From positions 362,644-426,643 of the forward strand of contig NW_019091552.1 of the NCBI RefSeq assembly GCF_001949145.1: a stretch of 64,000 nucleotides of DNA. Reading direction: 5' to 3'. Numbering within the stretch: the first letter of the stretch is position 1; the number at the start of each line of letters is the position of its first letter. The position numbers and the translations under genes were made by a program. This stretch comes from Acanthaster planci (Eukaryota > Echinodermata > Asteroidea > Valvatida > Acanthasteridae). The notes under the pieces were generated by a model that worked only from the letters and a program-made list of their open reading frames with translations, ran no database searches and had not been told where the DNA came from. Shown piece after piece: positions 24,801-36,600 of the stretch.

Positions 24801-24853
24801 AACGCATCCCTACCGACAAGACGGAAACCCCCTGCGAGACATCGCCCATGTAG
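9389..24853 (+). CDS. SLC22 family organic cation/carnitine-type transporter, copy 2, complete
   Basis: Ten exons join in frame: 9389-9820, 12278-12381, 13456-13610, 14323-14491, 15321-15468, 15855-15940, 22624-22832, 23353-23461, 24069-24277 and 24714-24853. They give 1761 nt, 586 aa, close to the usual 550-600 aa. Seen: TM1 near residues 19-42; a large Cys-rich extracellular loop (about 43-145) with four N-glycosylation sequons (N58, N108, N111, N121) and the CDRGWEYD motif; the MFS loop motif around D178-K183 (GRK); PESPRW at 290-295; ELYPTPVR at 464-471; PETLN at 522-526; and a 45-residue cytoplasmic tail. Family knowledge: SLC22 carriers move organic cations, carnitine or anions across the plasma membrane. 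The OCT/OCTN side of the family fits best, but the substrate cannot be read from sequence. The start is the first ATG before TM1. No close poly(A) signal; the first AATAAA seen downstream is at 25734. Confidence 0.92.
12278..12381 (+). CDS. SLC22 copy 2 exon 2: TM2
   Basis: Acceptor TTTTTCGCAG, donor GTAATG, 104 nt, phase 0 to 2. It reads [15 protein letters not shown], then [17 protein letters not shown], the conserved TM2 of SLC22 proteins. Confidence 0.92.
13456..13610 (+). CDS. SLC22 copy 2 exon 3: GRK loop, TM3-TM4
   Basis: Acceptor TATTGTCAG, donor GTAATT, 155 nt, phase 2 to 1. It begins with the MFS signature CGRKLTIF and continues into two hydrophobic segments. Confidence 0.92.
14323..14491 (+). 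CDS. SLC22 copy 2 exon 4: TM5-TM6
   Basis: Acceptor CTTTTTTATCAG, donor GTAAGT, 169 nt, phase 1 to 2. It reads [19 protein letters not shown] and onward; the E-x-x-G-P/x-x-R pattern is conserved in the family. Confidence 0.92.
15321..15468 (+). CDS. SLC22 copy 2 exon 5: PESPRW intracellular loop
   Basis: Acceptor CTTTTTGCAG, donor GTATGT, 148 nt, phase 2 to 0. It reads [20 protein letters not shown], the hallmark loop between TM6 and TM7. Confidence 0.93.
15855..15940 (+). CDS. SLC22 copy 2 exon 6
   Basis: Acceptor GATTACAG, donor GTGAGA, 86 nt, phase 0 to 2. It reads [19 protein letters not shown], leading into TM7. The intron that follows is 6.7 kb, the longest in the gene. Confidence 0.92.
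17140..19800. repeat. Diverged repeats carrying TGACGTCA palindromes in SLC22 intron 6
   Basis: Related blocks containing (G)ATGACGTCATCGTGAC or close variants occur near 17151, 17283, 17425, 17651, 17797, 19664 and 19775. In the first group the spacing is about 130-140 bp with one gap of ~226. Text between blocks also shares words such as TTTAGAAGATGACG-like stretches. It looks like an old tandem array, and the palindrome is also the CRE/ATF half of a well-known bZIP site, though nothing shows it is bound here. Confidence 0.6.
22492..22562. repeat. 71-bp stem-loop with 14-bp perfect arms
   Basis: CAGGCAAAAACTGC at 22492-22505 is the exact reverse complement of 22549-22562. An inner stem AGCAAGA/TCTTGCT (around 22519-22538) stacks inside it. 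It lies in SLC22 intron 6, 62 bp before exon 7. It may be a small MITE or a hairpin RNA. Confidence 0.8.
22624..22832 (+). CDS. SLC22 copy 2 exon 7: TM7-TM8
   Basis: Acceptor AATTGTAG, donor GTGAGT, 209 nt, phase 2 to 1. It reads [18 protein letters not shown] and onward. This is the exon that copy 1 lacks. A strong stem-loop ends 62 bp upstream. Confidence 0.92.
23353..23461 (+). CDS. SLC22 copy 2 exon 8: TM9-TM10 and ELYPTPVR
   Basis: Acceptor ACATGCAG, donor GTGGGT, 109 nt, phase 1 to 2. It reads [20 protein letters not shown], then LYPTPVR. About two-thirds nucleotide identity to its copy 1 partner at 1686-1794. Confidence 0.92.
24069..24277 (+). CDS. SLC22 copy 2 exon 9: TM11-TM12
   Basis: Acceptor CTCTTGCAG, donor GTAAGT, 209 nt, phase 2 to 1. 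The acceptor and first ~153 nt are one mismatch away from copy 1; the remaining 56 nt (PETLN onward) carry over a dozen differences. Confidence 0.93.
24714..24853 (+). CDS. SLC22 copy 2 exon 10: cytoplasmic tail and stop
   Basis: Acceptor TAACCAG, phase 1. It reads [15 protein letters not shown] and ends at TAG 24851-24853. The tail is polar and shows no PDZ-type ending; it closes in TSPM. Confidence 0.88.
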
Positions 24854-24859
24854 AGGGCT

Positions 24860-27250
24860 TATCTGGATGAAAAAAGGAATGCTCTGGTCACAATCATCTC
24901 ACAGCGGTGCTTCTGTTTACTATTTTTATGTTTTGTAACTCTATCTGCTTGGTTAAATCACAGCGATCAAAATGGGGTAACAGGAAAATCTCCAAATTGC
25001 CACGTTTGCAACGACCAGACAATACACTGGTAGATTACCAGTGGAGTAAATTTGTACCGGAAATTTGGGGATGGGGGAGGGTTTATTGTTGGGGGGGATA
25101 ACGTGCCTAGATATGGAAATTTGAAAGGGGGGGGGCTAACCCCATGATTCGAAATGGGGGGGAGGGGCGATGTTCCGGTTCCTGGTACAGATGTACATCT
25201 GTACTACGTATTACATCCATGCAGAATCTTACACCAGAACGGTGTATTTTGTAGCTTTTTACTGTTCTCCTTTTTAAGTGATATTAAATACATTTTGGTT
25301 GCTAGGAAGTCCGAACAATTCTTCACAACCCGCCTTAATTTTAACTTCATACCACGAAAACAATGGGGGATGATTATGTTAAAGTAAAACCAATGTCTGC
25401 GGTGTATTTATGCAGGGATCTGATCTGACTAATCTAACGATTCTGAGATCACGAGGTACCCAGCATTACAGATTTTTTGGTAGTCCGTCTGTACGGGATT
25501 CCTCCTGACTGCCAAAAGCTGTCGAACTTGGTATTGCCAACATTCTTAAATCATCGTTGATGTTCTGGATTGGTCCTTTATATAACAATACCCGTCATGA
25601 CTTTGCTTTTTTTTCTCAGTTTCTTTTCATCAACTCGGTTCTCGAGTGACAGAATTCAAAGAAGTAGTATCAAACACGCCCGGTGTATTTCAAGCCGACG
25701 TGAAACCTTGCCTCGGACAAATGCACGCGGGTTAATAAAGGGAAACGAAAGTAACCCAAAATGACTGTGTTTTTCGAAAATACTATGGCGCGCGTAAGTG
25801 ACATTTATTCATATTAAAAGCGGTAGTTCTTGTTTTATATTTCAAGATATTTATAATTTTCAAGATATCTCTTATTTCCCAAAATATCTCTAATTTTTAA
25901 AGATATCTTTAAAACATGTTGACGTTTTAAACCCTTAAGTGCCGATTTCTAGACATCTCGCACTTCATTTCTATCTCGAAACGATTACGACGTATTTTAA
26001 AATCGATTTCGAAATATTTCAAAATTTATTCCAAGATTTCTGAAATAAATAAATAAATAAATAAAAGATACTGCTTTAACTTGAATAAATCACACTGATT
26101 GCACGTCAAAATACACCATGCAAATTATCTCATTTGGGGGGGTTAGCTCAGAAAGGACTTTGCTTGGGAAAGTTTTGAGGTTTTAGAGTATTTTTCATCT
26201 GTAGTCATCTGTTTTTGTACCTGTAGTTTTGTGTAGAATGTTTATCTTTTTCTGATGTTTAATTCATTTACGGTGGAAATGAACAATTCTTTGTTACTGT
26301 AGACGAATCATAATAATATGATCCTTCTCACAGGATTTGCTTTATTCAGACCATAATTTTAAAACCATCTTTTATCAAAGCATCTGTACAGTCTTGTATT
26401 TTTAGATTTTGGTCACAGACCTGTCCTGAAGGTCATTACCACATTTTAAGGAGAAGGGATTGCTTATTATCAGGTATAATATCATCATATATCTTTGTCG
26501 GCTTTAACACGCATTTTTAGTTGTCTTATCTGTCTTCATTATTGTTTGATAATTTTTGTTGATTAACTGCAAGGCGTAAGACTCTACGAAATCCCGCCTT
26601 ATGTTTAGATAAAATTGCTGCAATACAAAATTTTTGGGGACCAAAATCCGGTTGACCATAATGTAGATTTATTATGTAGTTTGGGTGAGATGTTCGTGAG
26701 ATGAATTCTCAGAAAGTTTAGATAACGGGGTGATTTCTTTTCAGTTCTACTTCTTGGGAGGGTTATGGTGTCTATCCTATTAAACGTGTCTTTAATGCAC
26801 AATATTTTGTGTAATTAATGTTTATGATTTTAAAAATTACCGAAATGGGTCACTTGGGAGACATTCCCATAGGAACGTGCACAAAATTTTTCCAACTTTA
26901 CCGTCCCATAATTCAATATTCCCTAATCAGATCTTAACCAAACTTTGTATGTTCTCCTTTCAGACTCTAATGTATCATCTTTCAAAATGTGGATGATAAA
27001 AATTTTCCTCCTTTTGGTAGTTGGAGCCTAATGTTGGAGCCCGATGTCTCCTAATGTTGAAAAATTTACCACAAAATGTCTCCCAAGTGACCTATTTGGA
27101 AATATAATTTTAATGGTGTAGTGACACGCACCTGAACATAAAACAAATGGAATGCCCGCAACATACAAGGAACATTTGTTATTATTGATGACGCACAACG
27201 ACATAAGAGATCTTATCATTATTATCATTGGAACAACTCAGTCAAACTGC
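24860..27250. other. Intergenic, with low-complexity AT-rich blocks
   Basis: No exon recognised. 25838-25925 holds several copies of a roughly 22-bp word around AAGATATCTCTAATTTT, and 26043-26067 is an (AAAT)n microsatellite. G-rich runs at 25069-25170 look like low-complexity sequence. Confidence 0.55.
26043..26067. repeat. (AAAT)n microsatellite
   Basis: Six consecutive AAAT units in AT-rich intergenic DNA. Confidence 0.9.
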
Positions 27251-27259
27251 GTTTCGCAT

Positions 27260-28340
27260 CCTCAAATCTCGAGCTCTTCCGTAGAATTCCTGCAGTACCA
27301 ATCAGCCTTCTGCAACATTTTTACCTTCACAGTCGTGCTGATCTCGTTGAGATGTTTCTCCGGGGATCTGGGGATGGTACTCAGTGCCCCAACAACAACC
27401 GGCATGGCCTTCACCTTGACTTTCTACAACTTCAACAGCTCTCCCGCCAAATTCTGGCACTCTAGGACCTTCTTTTTCTCCTTTGCAGCCTTTGTATCAC
27501 CAGGAACAGCCACGCCTATAATGTAACCTTAAACAGTGCTTCCTCATCTAGAACAACATCATCTGGCAGGCTGTGTTTCTCACAGTCAGTCTGAATGTTG
27601 AAGTCCCAGAGAACCTTTACTTCCTCAGCTTCCAGAACCTTTGCCGGAACGTGCTCCCACCTCTTGACCTTGACCTCGATCCCTCATTTCCAACACACAT
27701 CCCAAGGGATCACCCTGGCTAACTTGTTAAGCCTTCCCCTTGTATTCAATCCGGAGCATCGTTCTGCATTCGCAAATCAAATGGAACACGGTCTCTTTCT
27801 CCCCACACACCCAGCCCGTGGGAGATTCCTTGGCTCTCTCTCTCCCTTCATCTTCATCACGTTCATCCGCAGTGCCTGATCCTGTGCAGCAGTATCAAAC
27901 GGCTCCATGTCCCCCAGGTCTTGTACCCTGCCGGTCCTTCCGTGTCACTCAGAAATTTCCCATACAGTGGTTTTCCTTCCCAATCTCTAAGCCTTTCCTC
28001 CTTAGTTTCCCTCTTATACGCACTGCGTCCAACTTCCTTTCTGACGGCGTATTTCTTAGTCATCGATCCTCAGCAATCCATCATGCGCCTGAGAAACATA
28101 CCCATGAAGACCTCTTTTCTGCATGGTTACACAGTCCGTCACGCTCATCAGTCGCCGTCCTCCGGTCTTCAGCAAGTACAGCCTGCTGGCATTTGCATCA
28201 TCATCAGTTTCTTTGTCTTCCGATCAACAGACTCGACAGTCGACAGTCCATACATTATGATAGTATCGATTCACTCCATTGTATTGATCTGTCTCGGTCG
28301 CCTTAATAGATCTATAAGCAAACCACTATTGAAAGTTTTG
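27260..28340 (-). mobile_element. Non-LTR retrotransposon C-terminal region, degenerate
   Basis: The - strand carries, in order from high to low coordinates and in shifting frames: LRDWEGKPLYGKFL (near 27960), a Cys/His knuckle region ending ETVFHLICECRTM (near 27800), EHVPAKVLEAEEVKVLWDF (near 27620), VAVPGDTKAAKEKKK (near 27490) and KVKAMPVVVGALSTIP (near 27380). This order matches the region after the reverse transcriptase in a LINE lineage widespread in marine invertebrates (phrases of the WDF-x-IQTD, PGDTR and PVVIGALGT type). Several frameshifts and stops separate the pieces, so it is dead. The long + strand frames here are antisense shadows. Confidence 0.78.
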
Positions 28341-28349
28341 ACAGTTTGA

Positions 28350-31300
28350 AACTAGAGAGGAAATTTTAACTGACATCGCACCACGGAAACGCAGACGTCA
28401 GTGAATTTGCGGTACCTCTCGGTAAGCCTGGAATTGCCATGACTGTTGAGAAAACAACCGCACGGTCGCCTTGCTCGACGATCGATCAAAGGGTCAACTT
28501 GGCTGCGTGTCCACTTTAAAAATTTGGTTTTTGATCGATAAAACACATTCGAAATCTTGCTCACGTTGTTCACTTGAAATTGAACCCCGTCAGCTCTGCT
28601 AGACAAGAATAAATTGTAGAACGTGTACGGTCATTCGGGCGGGCAAAATTCGGAGTAATCGAAGAATGCTTGTACCGTCTGCCTTTGTCGAATTCCTAGA
28701 CACTCTTTAATTCTTGAATTTGGCCCGTTTAGGGAAGTTGCTCAAAGAAGAATTTCAGTAAAACTCTGTTGTATGCTGCAGGTTAAAACGGGTTTTAACA
28801 GATTAGGTTGAAAGCCTCTCAAAATTAATATTGCCATTCATGATTGGGCCGTGCAACGTGGCTTTACGGTGGGATGATTTTTTTTTTACTCTGGCTCTTA
28901 ACAAAAGGGGGCTCTCTTTTATTCCACAATGGTTACACAAGGTAAAAGCGCTGGCATGATCGGTCGTGTTAAATCGACGGTGTAGTCTGGGATTACCACT
29001 GACAACTCCATCGCCATTCAGCACTCCAGCCGAGCAGCTGCTGAGTGTTCTGAACACCGACATACATATGTATCAAGGTACGAGACGGAGAGAAACCCCC
29101 CCCCCCCTGCTTTGTGTTGGTCATTGTCTCGCAGGAATCTGGGGAATTCCTTTCAGACATCCTGGGGGGATGTGTTAAGTGACAATAGTCTGGAATGTGT
29201 ATAGGGATTGGACATGTTGGGGGGGTACCCCTCGGTCTCGTTTCTTGCTGGGTATACCGACATACGTGTACATGGACATGCACAACGTAACTTTGTAATC
29301 GGAAACTGCAACGTGGTCGAGAGCAGCCTCGTCGAACAGTTGACCCACGTTTCAACTCCGTGAATACGGGTGCGTCGTGCATCACCGCCTAGCGCGGAGA
29401 ACGCATGACTGATCTCTTTCATCAGACACGTCTCGCCAAGTGGATTATCGTTTAACATGCAGAGAATACTCAGTTCGACATACCCACCGTCAATGACGTT
29501 TGCTTTGGAAATCCACTGTACAGGCTAGTTCCACCGAATATATGCTGCTTATTCCACGCTACTTTTCTGCCCTGCAACCAGAAATCCTTTTGCCACTAGT
29601 TCCCTTGGGGTGGGGGTGTGGGTCACACAAGAAGCGGGAATCTCGCCAAATGACGTTTACACAGCACAAACACTTCTGACTTGCATATTTGTATTCACGA
29701 TACAATGGCTGACACCAAGATCACACCTTCTATAAGAAGACATTATGCACTTAAACGACATCCCAAAAACAGAAATTAACAAAACCTGATACCTTTAATC
29801 CATATCATATACTCATCAAACCTAAGATTCTACCACCATCTAATAACATCATGCAATATTCAATAATAAATGTACATGTAGTTCATATGTCTTTTTTTAT
29901 GCTTGGTTTATGTCGTATATCGAAATCTAAATAATTATGAGCTCAGGAGTTATTATTTCAATACCATTCCATTAACTCTATAAAAGGAGAAGCCGGTTCT
30001 GAAGTGAACCCCGCTATCCAAAGTTTCATGTGCCCACGATCTGAAAGGCACATGTTTAATATCTCTCGAAACCCGAAGACGGATTTTCTCACAAGACCGC
30101 CAGCAAAGAAAGCCTAACCTTGCTGCTGAAAACCCAGTCAATCAAGTTTTTACTTGCATACAATACCTTTAACAAATTCCAACCTTTCTCACAATCATTT
30201 TAATACCGGCAAATAGATTGGGTGTGGATCACACCACGAACGTAAATTGACAGACACAAATAACATTATTTTCATAGTGCAGACAGTCTTGTTATCCAAT
30301 AAAATACAAAGTATGTACACACATTTAATGTGACACTCTCCTCGAGACCTTTAAGAAGTTACCTTGGATAGTTCTGCTGTACTCTACCCAATCGACGACC
30401 AGAGACCATGTTAAGTTTGCGTGGACTGTGTGTCCTTTTCTATGTTGGACCGCACGGTGAGTTTCGGCGAGCTGACCTTGGCTTAATGGTCCCCCAAATA
30501 TCTTCAAGTGGTGAAAATGTCAATTTTGACAAATCTGCCTTGAAAACTGTGTTCCCCTGAAAGTGCCCTTGCTGCGTGCATACAATCTTCATCGGGTCGT
30601 CATTTGTCTGGGAAGGTTGCTGAAAGTGCCAACGGTTATCCAGCCAGCTCCGTGTAGCATTCAAATGACTTTCAACAGTACTGATTACATATTTCAAAAA
30701 AATAAATAAATAAATAAAATACAAGTACATGAATATGTACTTTCGAATATCAACGGGCACGTTGTGTAGAAGCCTACTGTAGTAAAAATCCACCATTCAC
30801 TCCACTGTTTTAATGTAAACTAAACACCTTAGTACAAGAGTACAAGTATATTACCATTCATCTTTCACACGAAACAAAAGGCACACGGTACGGCGGCTAA
30901 CAGTAAACGCAAAACATCTCTCAAAAATATCTATACTTTTAAAAATATGATGTCGACAATGTGTAACGCTCGGTACCAATACACTACGGCGTAACATTTC
31001 TGCACATTCTTACAATTCTTGTATGCCATACATGCAATTATTTTTAGCAGTGGACTACCGCGGTTTTACCGAGAAGAAAGGGTTACAGCTTCATTGTTTG
31101 AAACGTTAAGGTACAATGAAGAAAGCTTTCACAGATTTCACATCATTCGTTTTAAATAATAATAGCACAGAATGACCGAAATCCCTCTTCTGATTGAGAA
31201 TCGTCCAACACAACAAGCACTGGACCTTAAAACATTCATAGGAAATGGCTAATTTGAGTCATTAGTAATATTGGATACAGAAACGGTACCTACCACTGCA

Positions 31301-32120
31301 ATAAGCAGGTGCACTTGTGACCGAAGGACATAAAGCATGTGACATTTAAAAAAAACATATTTCAATATAAAACACAGAGGAGTTAAGCCAAACTGAACGA
31401 TGCACTGGACATACATAGTCAAATCATACAATGTATTGATATTACAATATCAACATCAATGCTAAGGTTTCTACTTCGAAAAAGTATCTGATATTTTTTA
31501 GTGGGCGGGGGGGGCGAGTTACTGCATGATACCAAAACTTCCACCTCAAGTGTTTAATATCATTGAAGCACTCTGCGTAAGAACAAAGTCAACAAACTTG
31601 AACATTTTTCATTCCTGCATGATGGGCATGCTAGCTGCACGTCATTCAAAGCAAGTTACATTTAGAGGGGCATTAATTTTTGCAAACTAGATTGCTCCGC
31701 GTGACTGTGATCAAGCCTCTCTATATCAGGACCTTAAATGAATGGGGATGGGGATCATTCACCTTCTACTTTTACTGCCACTTTATCTTTCAGAATCTTA
31801 TGAGAGTGCAGTTGACCTTTTAAGAAATTTATCATCAAGTATGATATAGGGAGGAAAAGACACATTATGTTTCATAAGGACAGGAAATGACACCCAATTT
31901 CCGGAAGTTGAAGCAGCACTCCTTCGCACGTCATGGTAGCAGCGGGCCAACATATCTCAGCCAAGCAGCGTACTGGACACTGAAAATGCAACAAGCTCTG
32001 TGGCCGTTACAACAGCGGCTTCGCGCTCGATGGAACTGGTGGACATACACTCAGTGCCTCTTAGAAAAAAGGAGTGCTGCCTTGTGATTTACACAGCACG
32101 CACACCTCAAGGTTAAAGGG
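28350..32120. other. Gene-poor stretch between the LINE and the TMBIM gene
   Basis: No exon, RNA gene or complete mobile element recognised on either strand. An (AAAT)n tract lies at 30699-30719. Frames up to about 130 codons (28993-29385, - strand) lack family motifs and splice context. Confidence 0.5.
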
Positions 32121-32121
32121 T

Positions 32122-32530
32122 CAGGGTTGTCCGATTTAAATCACCCTGATTTAAATTGCGATTTAAATCAAAGAATTTTTTCGAAAAATCACTGATTTAA
32201 ATCCACATATGTATTTTTGGGGGGTAAAAGGGCAAAAACGTTTAAATTGTTTTATTTTGTTTTTTACTGATTAGAAATGTTAGCAGGTTTTGCACATTTT
32301 AAACAGCAACCCCCCTCGTCATGACTGTGAGCCTTCCAGTTCCTAGTATTAAAGATGTATGAATGCACATGATATGTGTTACACAAAATCTGGGTTGGCA
32401 AGGTTTTTATCATAATGTTCGATTCTGTCCACTTGTTTCGATTTGAATCAGCTTTTTGGATTCAGCAAGTGTATTTGATGTGAAGGATTTACAATCATGA
32501 TTTAATTTTACTTCATTTAAATTGCCCACT
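32122..32530. repeat. GATTTAAATC palindrome cluster, probable hAT-type MITE remnant
   Basis: The left end reads CAGGGTTGTCCGATTTAAATC-like and is followed by GATTTAAATC or one-off variants at 32133, 32149, 32160 and 32194. Related words (GATTTGAATCAGC, CATTTAAATTGC) recur at 32448-32525. Family knowledge: short hAT-derived elements with terminal CAGGG and subterminal repeats of such words occur in many animals. The right end was not found. Confidence 0.5.
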
Positions 32531-32852
32531 TCAGAGTGAAGAACACAAAGTGAGTTAGAACCCTGGCACTTCAAAGTGCTGGATGAGCATTGCCGCCCTG
32601 TCAGACAAACAACAGTAAACATTCCAAAAATACCTGATTACTGCCTACAGCTTAGCTATACAAGTGGGACCAGTACTATCCTAGCAATACTTTTTGTGTT
32701 TTGTTTGCAATTCACTACAACTTATCATCGTGACTAGGAAATAGAGAGCGAAGAATCTTTAACGTTAGATCTACTTTGTATTCATGAGTAAACCTTTTAC
32801 TTTTGCAACGTTTGTAATTTCAAATTGTCTCTTTTTTTTTGAAAAAAATCAT

Positions 32853-32858
32853 TTTATT
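32853..32858 (-). terminator. Possible polyadenylation signal of the TMBIM gene
   Basis: AATAAA on the - strand, 677 nt downstream of the TMBIM stop. It is the first canonical hexamer noticed after the stop, so it is the best candidate for the 3' end. Confidence 0.35.
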
Positions 32859-33534
32859 TGAAATCCATCTGACCTTTGAAATTAGTTTTGTTTGTTCATC
32901 AAACCGTATCAATGTCATGTCCATAATGCAATACCCTGTACACATCCACGGTACACTGTCTCGTTACCATGTACCCACGCTTCAAAGAGAAGTCAGCTGA
33001 TTAGGAGCTTTTGGTTTTTCCATTTTAACAGACACCATCCGCGAGACAATTTGGAGGCCCTGAAATGGACCACTTCTGAGAAATCCAGTTGACCTTTTAC
33101 CAAAAATTTAGTCAATTTGTAGGCGACAAATTTGTGGCTTCACTTGACGTGAATCCGAAGCCCCTACAGTAACTTTTGAGTGAAAGACTTTGAAAAGAAT
33201 CCCTGCACAGTGTAAATCAACACCAAACCTCAACATCTGTTTCACCCACATAATATCCATTTACATAAGAATGCCAAACTGAGTGCCGTATCAAGATAAA
33301 AAGCTCAAACACTGCTCTCAAAATTATAAATTACGACAAAAATAATGGTGAAGAAACATTACTTTAAGACTCATTTTGCAAGATCAGGTGACATTTGGGA
33401 ATTTTAGTAACTGTCTACACAGGACTTCATGCAGCGAACTTGACAAGAATTTATCCATGTGTTACCAAAATATATTCCACACGAAACACACCTCAAGTGT
33501 GGGGCTTACATGTAGGAAGTGTGTGACCATGCCT

Positions 33535-33684
33535 CTAGCGATTGCCGCCCCCTACCAGTGAAAGGATAATCAGGAAGAGGTACACCACATCGATGTACAG
33601 ATTGAGGGCGCCAAAGATGTACTCCTCGGGGCTCAACTCGTAGCGTCGGCCGCCGACAAGAAGCTGGGTGTCGTAGGCCAAAAA
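33535..33684 (-). CDS. TMBIM exon 10: AYDTQLL motif, TM7 and stop
   Basis: Acceptor ATATCCTAG, 150 nt ending at TAG 33537-33535. It reads FLAYDTQLLVGGRRYELSPE, then EYIFGALNLYIDVVYLFL and a short tail. The Asp of the DTQ motif is the conserved pore-lining acidic residue of the family. Confidence 0.94.
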   Translation of the reverse strand, partial: FLAYDTQLLVGGRRYELSPEEYIFGALNLYIDVVYLFLIILSLVGGGNR

Positions 33685-36600
33685 CTAGGATATGATCAGA
33701 CCATAAGCAACTCAAGGATCAATGGAAACAAACAAACCCCAAATCACCCAGCAACAAGTTAGACCCATTCATTAGGAGGCCATTTTTGTGCCAGGCTATC
33801 TAGGGTTCCATGCCTCGCTTTTTTTTTTAAATGCGGCTTAAAACATTTAGATATATATAACAAATTCTACATGTTTTCTTCGGCATAAATGACATTCATT
33901 TGTAATGAAGTCTTATATCAGTGCTTTGCGTTTTACTCTTCGTTGCCAAAATGAAACAGCTAACCTCACTTTCAGTTCAATATGGGCGATTTGTTAAGGC
34001 CTACTGACACACGCCCCTCCAGCAGAAGCAAGGGGAAAGCATTTTGAACAATAACAAACTTTGGCTTCAGTGTGGCAAACTACAGGTTTTGCTCCATTTA
34101 GAACTCGCTAAAGGAACCTACCAAGGAGAACAGCACGGCAGCCAACCAGGCATACACAGTGTACAGGATCTGGACGGATGAAAAAGTGTACATTTGGTGC
34201 TTTGCTTATTAAAGATGGGGAACAGAAGGAGAAAAACTTAAGACAAAAACATCTTCATTCATTCATATCAAATTTTTCAACATAAAAATATCAAGGCAGC
34301 AAACTAAAAACCGTCAACAGTGAAGTGGGGTCAATTGTGCAGTGTTGCAATAAAGTACCCTTCCAGTTCCACGTTTTCTGCCAAATATTGCACTGTTTAG
34401 GAGGGAATAAAGCTGGAGTACAAAGGCGTCTGATGGTAAATTTATGCACAATGGTAAGATTACAAAAGAAAATGATGACTTCATACTATCACTGTGTAAT
34501 AAGGGAATAAATGTGTGCTTGGCCAGTCTTAAAGGTGTGTTTAAGACCAGCCCAGCATTCATTCTCTTGAGCTGCTTTTACACATTAGAGATCGACCAAG
34601 CACATAAATTTATTCCCATTCATAAATATTGTTTTAGTCAGAGAGTTGAAAGAAGTCAATATATGATACATTTCCATAGATTTTGCTCAGGAATTTTACT
34701 TTCATTTTCCCAGACCATTTCATGGTATATTCCTTGTGCAAGTAGTCCAGAGGAATTTCCTTATACGGACCTGATGCACGCATGGCGAGTTCTACATGCA
34801 GCTGTGCACACAAACTCTTCACCAATAAGAATGGATTAAACTGTCTAGTTTCCAGGTGCCAGCACATTTTTATGCAGCGGGCATTATCAGATGTTAATGC
34901 GTTGCACGTTGTTGAAGCCGGGAAACTGTCTTAGGCTATTTATGAACAGATATCAAGTTAATATGACAAAAGTACTCAACAAGTACTCAGCCGAGTTCAC
35001 GGAGTACTTTTGTCCCAAAATTAACTTTTACAAAATTGGGAGTGTCTGATGTTTTACATTTAGATTGTGATCTTGCCATAGTGCATTTGCCATCAAGTGC
35101 CTTTGCACTCCAGCTTTATTTCCTCCTATCCAGTTCAATATTTGGCAGAGAACCTTGGTACTTGAAAACTACTCGGCTCCAACACTGCTATTCCCGAGGT
35201 ATTTTTGAGGCAATTTGGTGATTTTCATCCCCTCCATTTATTCTCGTTTCTTTCCCTTAATTTGTTCTCCTTATTAAAATTTTTCATTTTCCAAAATCAT
35301 TTTGGAAGGAGGGTGAGGGAAGAGTGAAGCATCTCTCCGTTGTCATCCCTGTCAACACCCACGACTAGTGCGACATCTTAACCACTTGACCAGCGACCAC
35401 AGCGCTCGCCACAGTCGGCTGACTGATAGGAATCCCGTAAGTAGTTTGGTCAGGCACAGTGGTCGGTGGAGGGGACCTGAACCAAGACCTCCGCCGACCA
35501 AGCTCGCCCATGTCGACTTGCCAGCTTGGATTCTGACAAAACAGCAGCCACCAACTGCTTTACTCACCTGGCTGTACGTGAATATGGCAATGAAGCCAAA
35601 CAGGAAGAGGGACCAGGCGAAGACAAATAGGAACCCCCCACAGGAGGTGAAGTCAAACCGGGTCTGGATCGAGAACAGCGTGATGCCAATGGTCACCCCC
35701 TGGAAAACCAACAGCACAATTCAAAACACGGCGTCAGTTTTACAGTGTGGCTCTAATGAAGACACATGATATGATACAAACGACAGAATGGAAGCTGTAC
35801 ACTGCTGATATTAATACATCAAAGCAATGAGCTCTCCAACACACCAACAGGTTGTCACAGGAAATACACAAGGGAGGTTATTCTCAGTGCAAATCGAAAT
35901 ACCAATGGAAGTCTGGTATTTGCAAGTCTAACCTGCTTTGGCAGCACATGTCATTGCGAATACTGTGTCAAAGTGGTGTTATTTATTGTTCAACAGACAT
36001 TTGGGCAATTCCAAGAAGAAGTGTACAGAGTTAAAAATGGAAATTTAACACTTCTTCAGAACTACAAGCACCGCAATAAAAAATGAGGTACCACATGAAA
36101 GAGAACAAGAGGACCTTTCATTTGAGTGGTGCACTAATGAGACGGAATTTCATTAAGTTTGTTTTGGTAATAAACCTGTTTTGGGCTAAAATCATGGGGG
36201 TTTAGTGCCAGTCGGGCACCTTGTTCGAACACAATAAATAGGACTGTCATTGAAACTGTTTGTCATGAAGTCAAAGAGAAAGGTTCATATTCTACACGGA
36301 AAGAGCTTCTTTGTTTGATGACTAGTCTCTTCCATGTTTTAACTTGTGCCAAAGATGGGTGGACAAATTCTAATGTAACTAATCGTGATGGGACTGACCA
36401 AGATCTTTCGGCGACACTTAACTGATGAGAGAAACTGAAAATTGTGTACATGAAAGCATTTGTGAGTCAGTAAGCAAGTACGAGAATGTACTCTAGTAGT
36501 GTCGCACTTCAGGGAACTCTGTTTGCATGGAGAAAAATTGTCATTCTCGTCAGTTTCTGACCATGATTATATGTCCAAAGACAGCCCACAAATCAAGCGT

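Noticed and set aside
27740-28349. Two long + strand frames of 188 and 142 codons
   Set aside because: They are antisense shadows of a degenerate LINE on the - strand, whose conserved phrases can be read in several shifting frames.
34314-34562. Short frames at 34314-34562 (-) and 35036-35221 (+) sharing LPSxAFxLQLYxLL
   Set aside because: The shared peptide comes from an inverted pair of non-coding repeats, not from paralogous genes.
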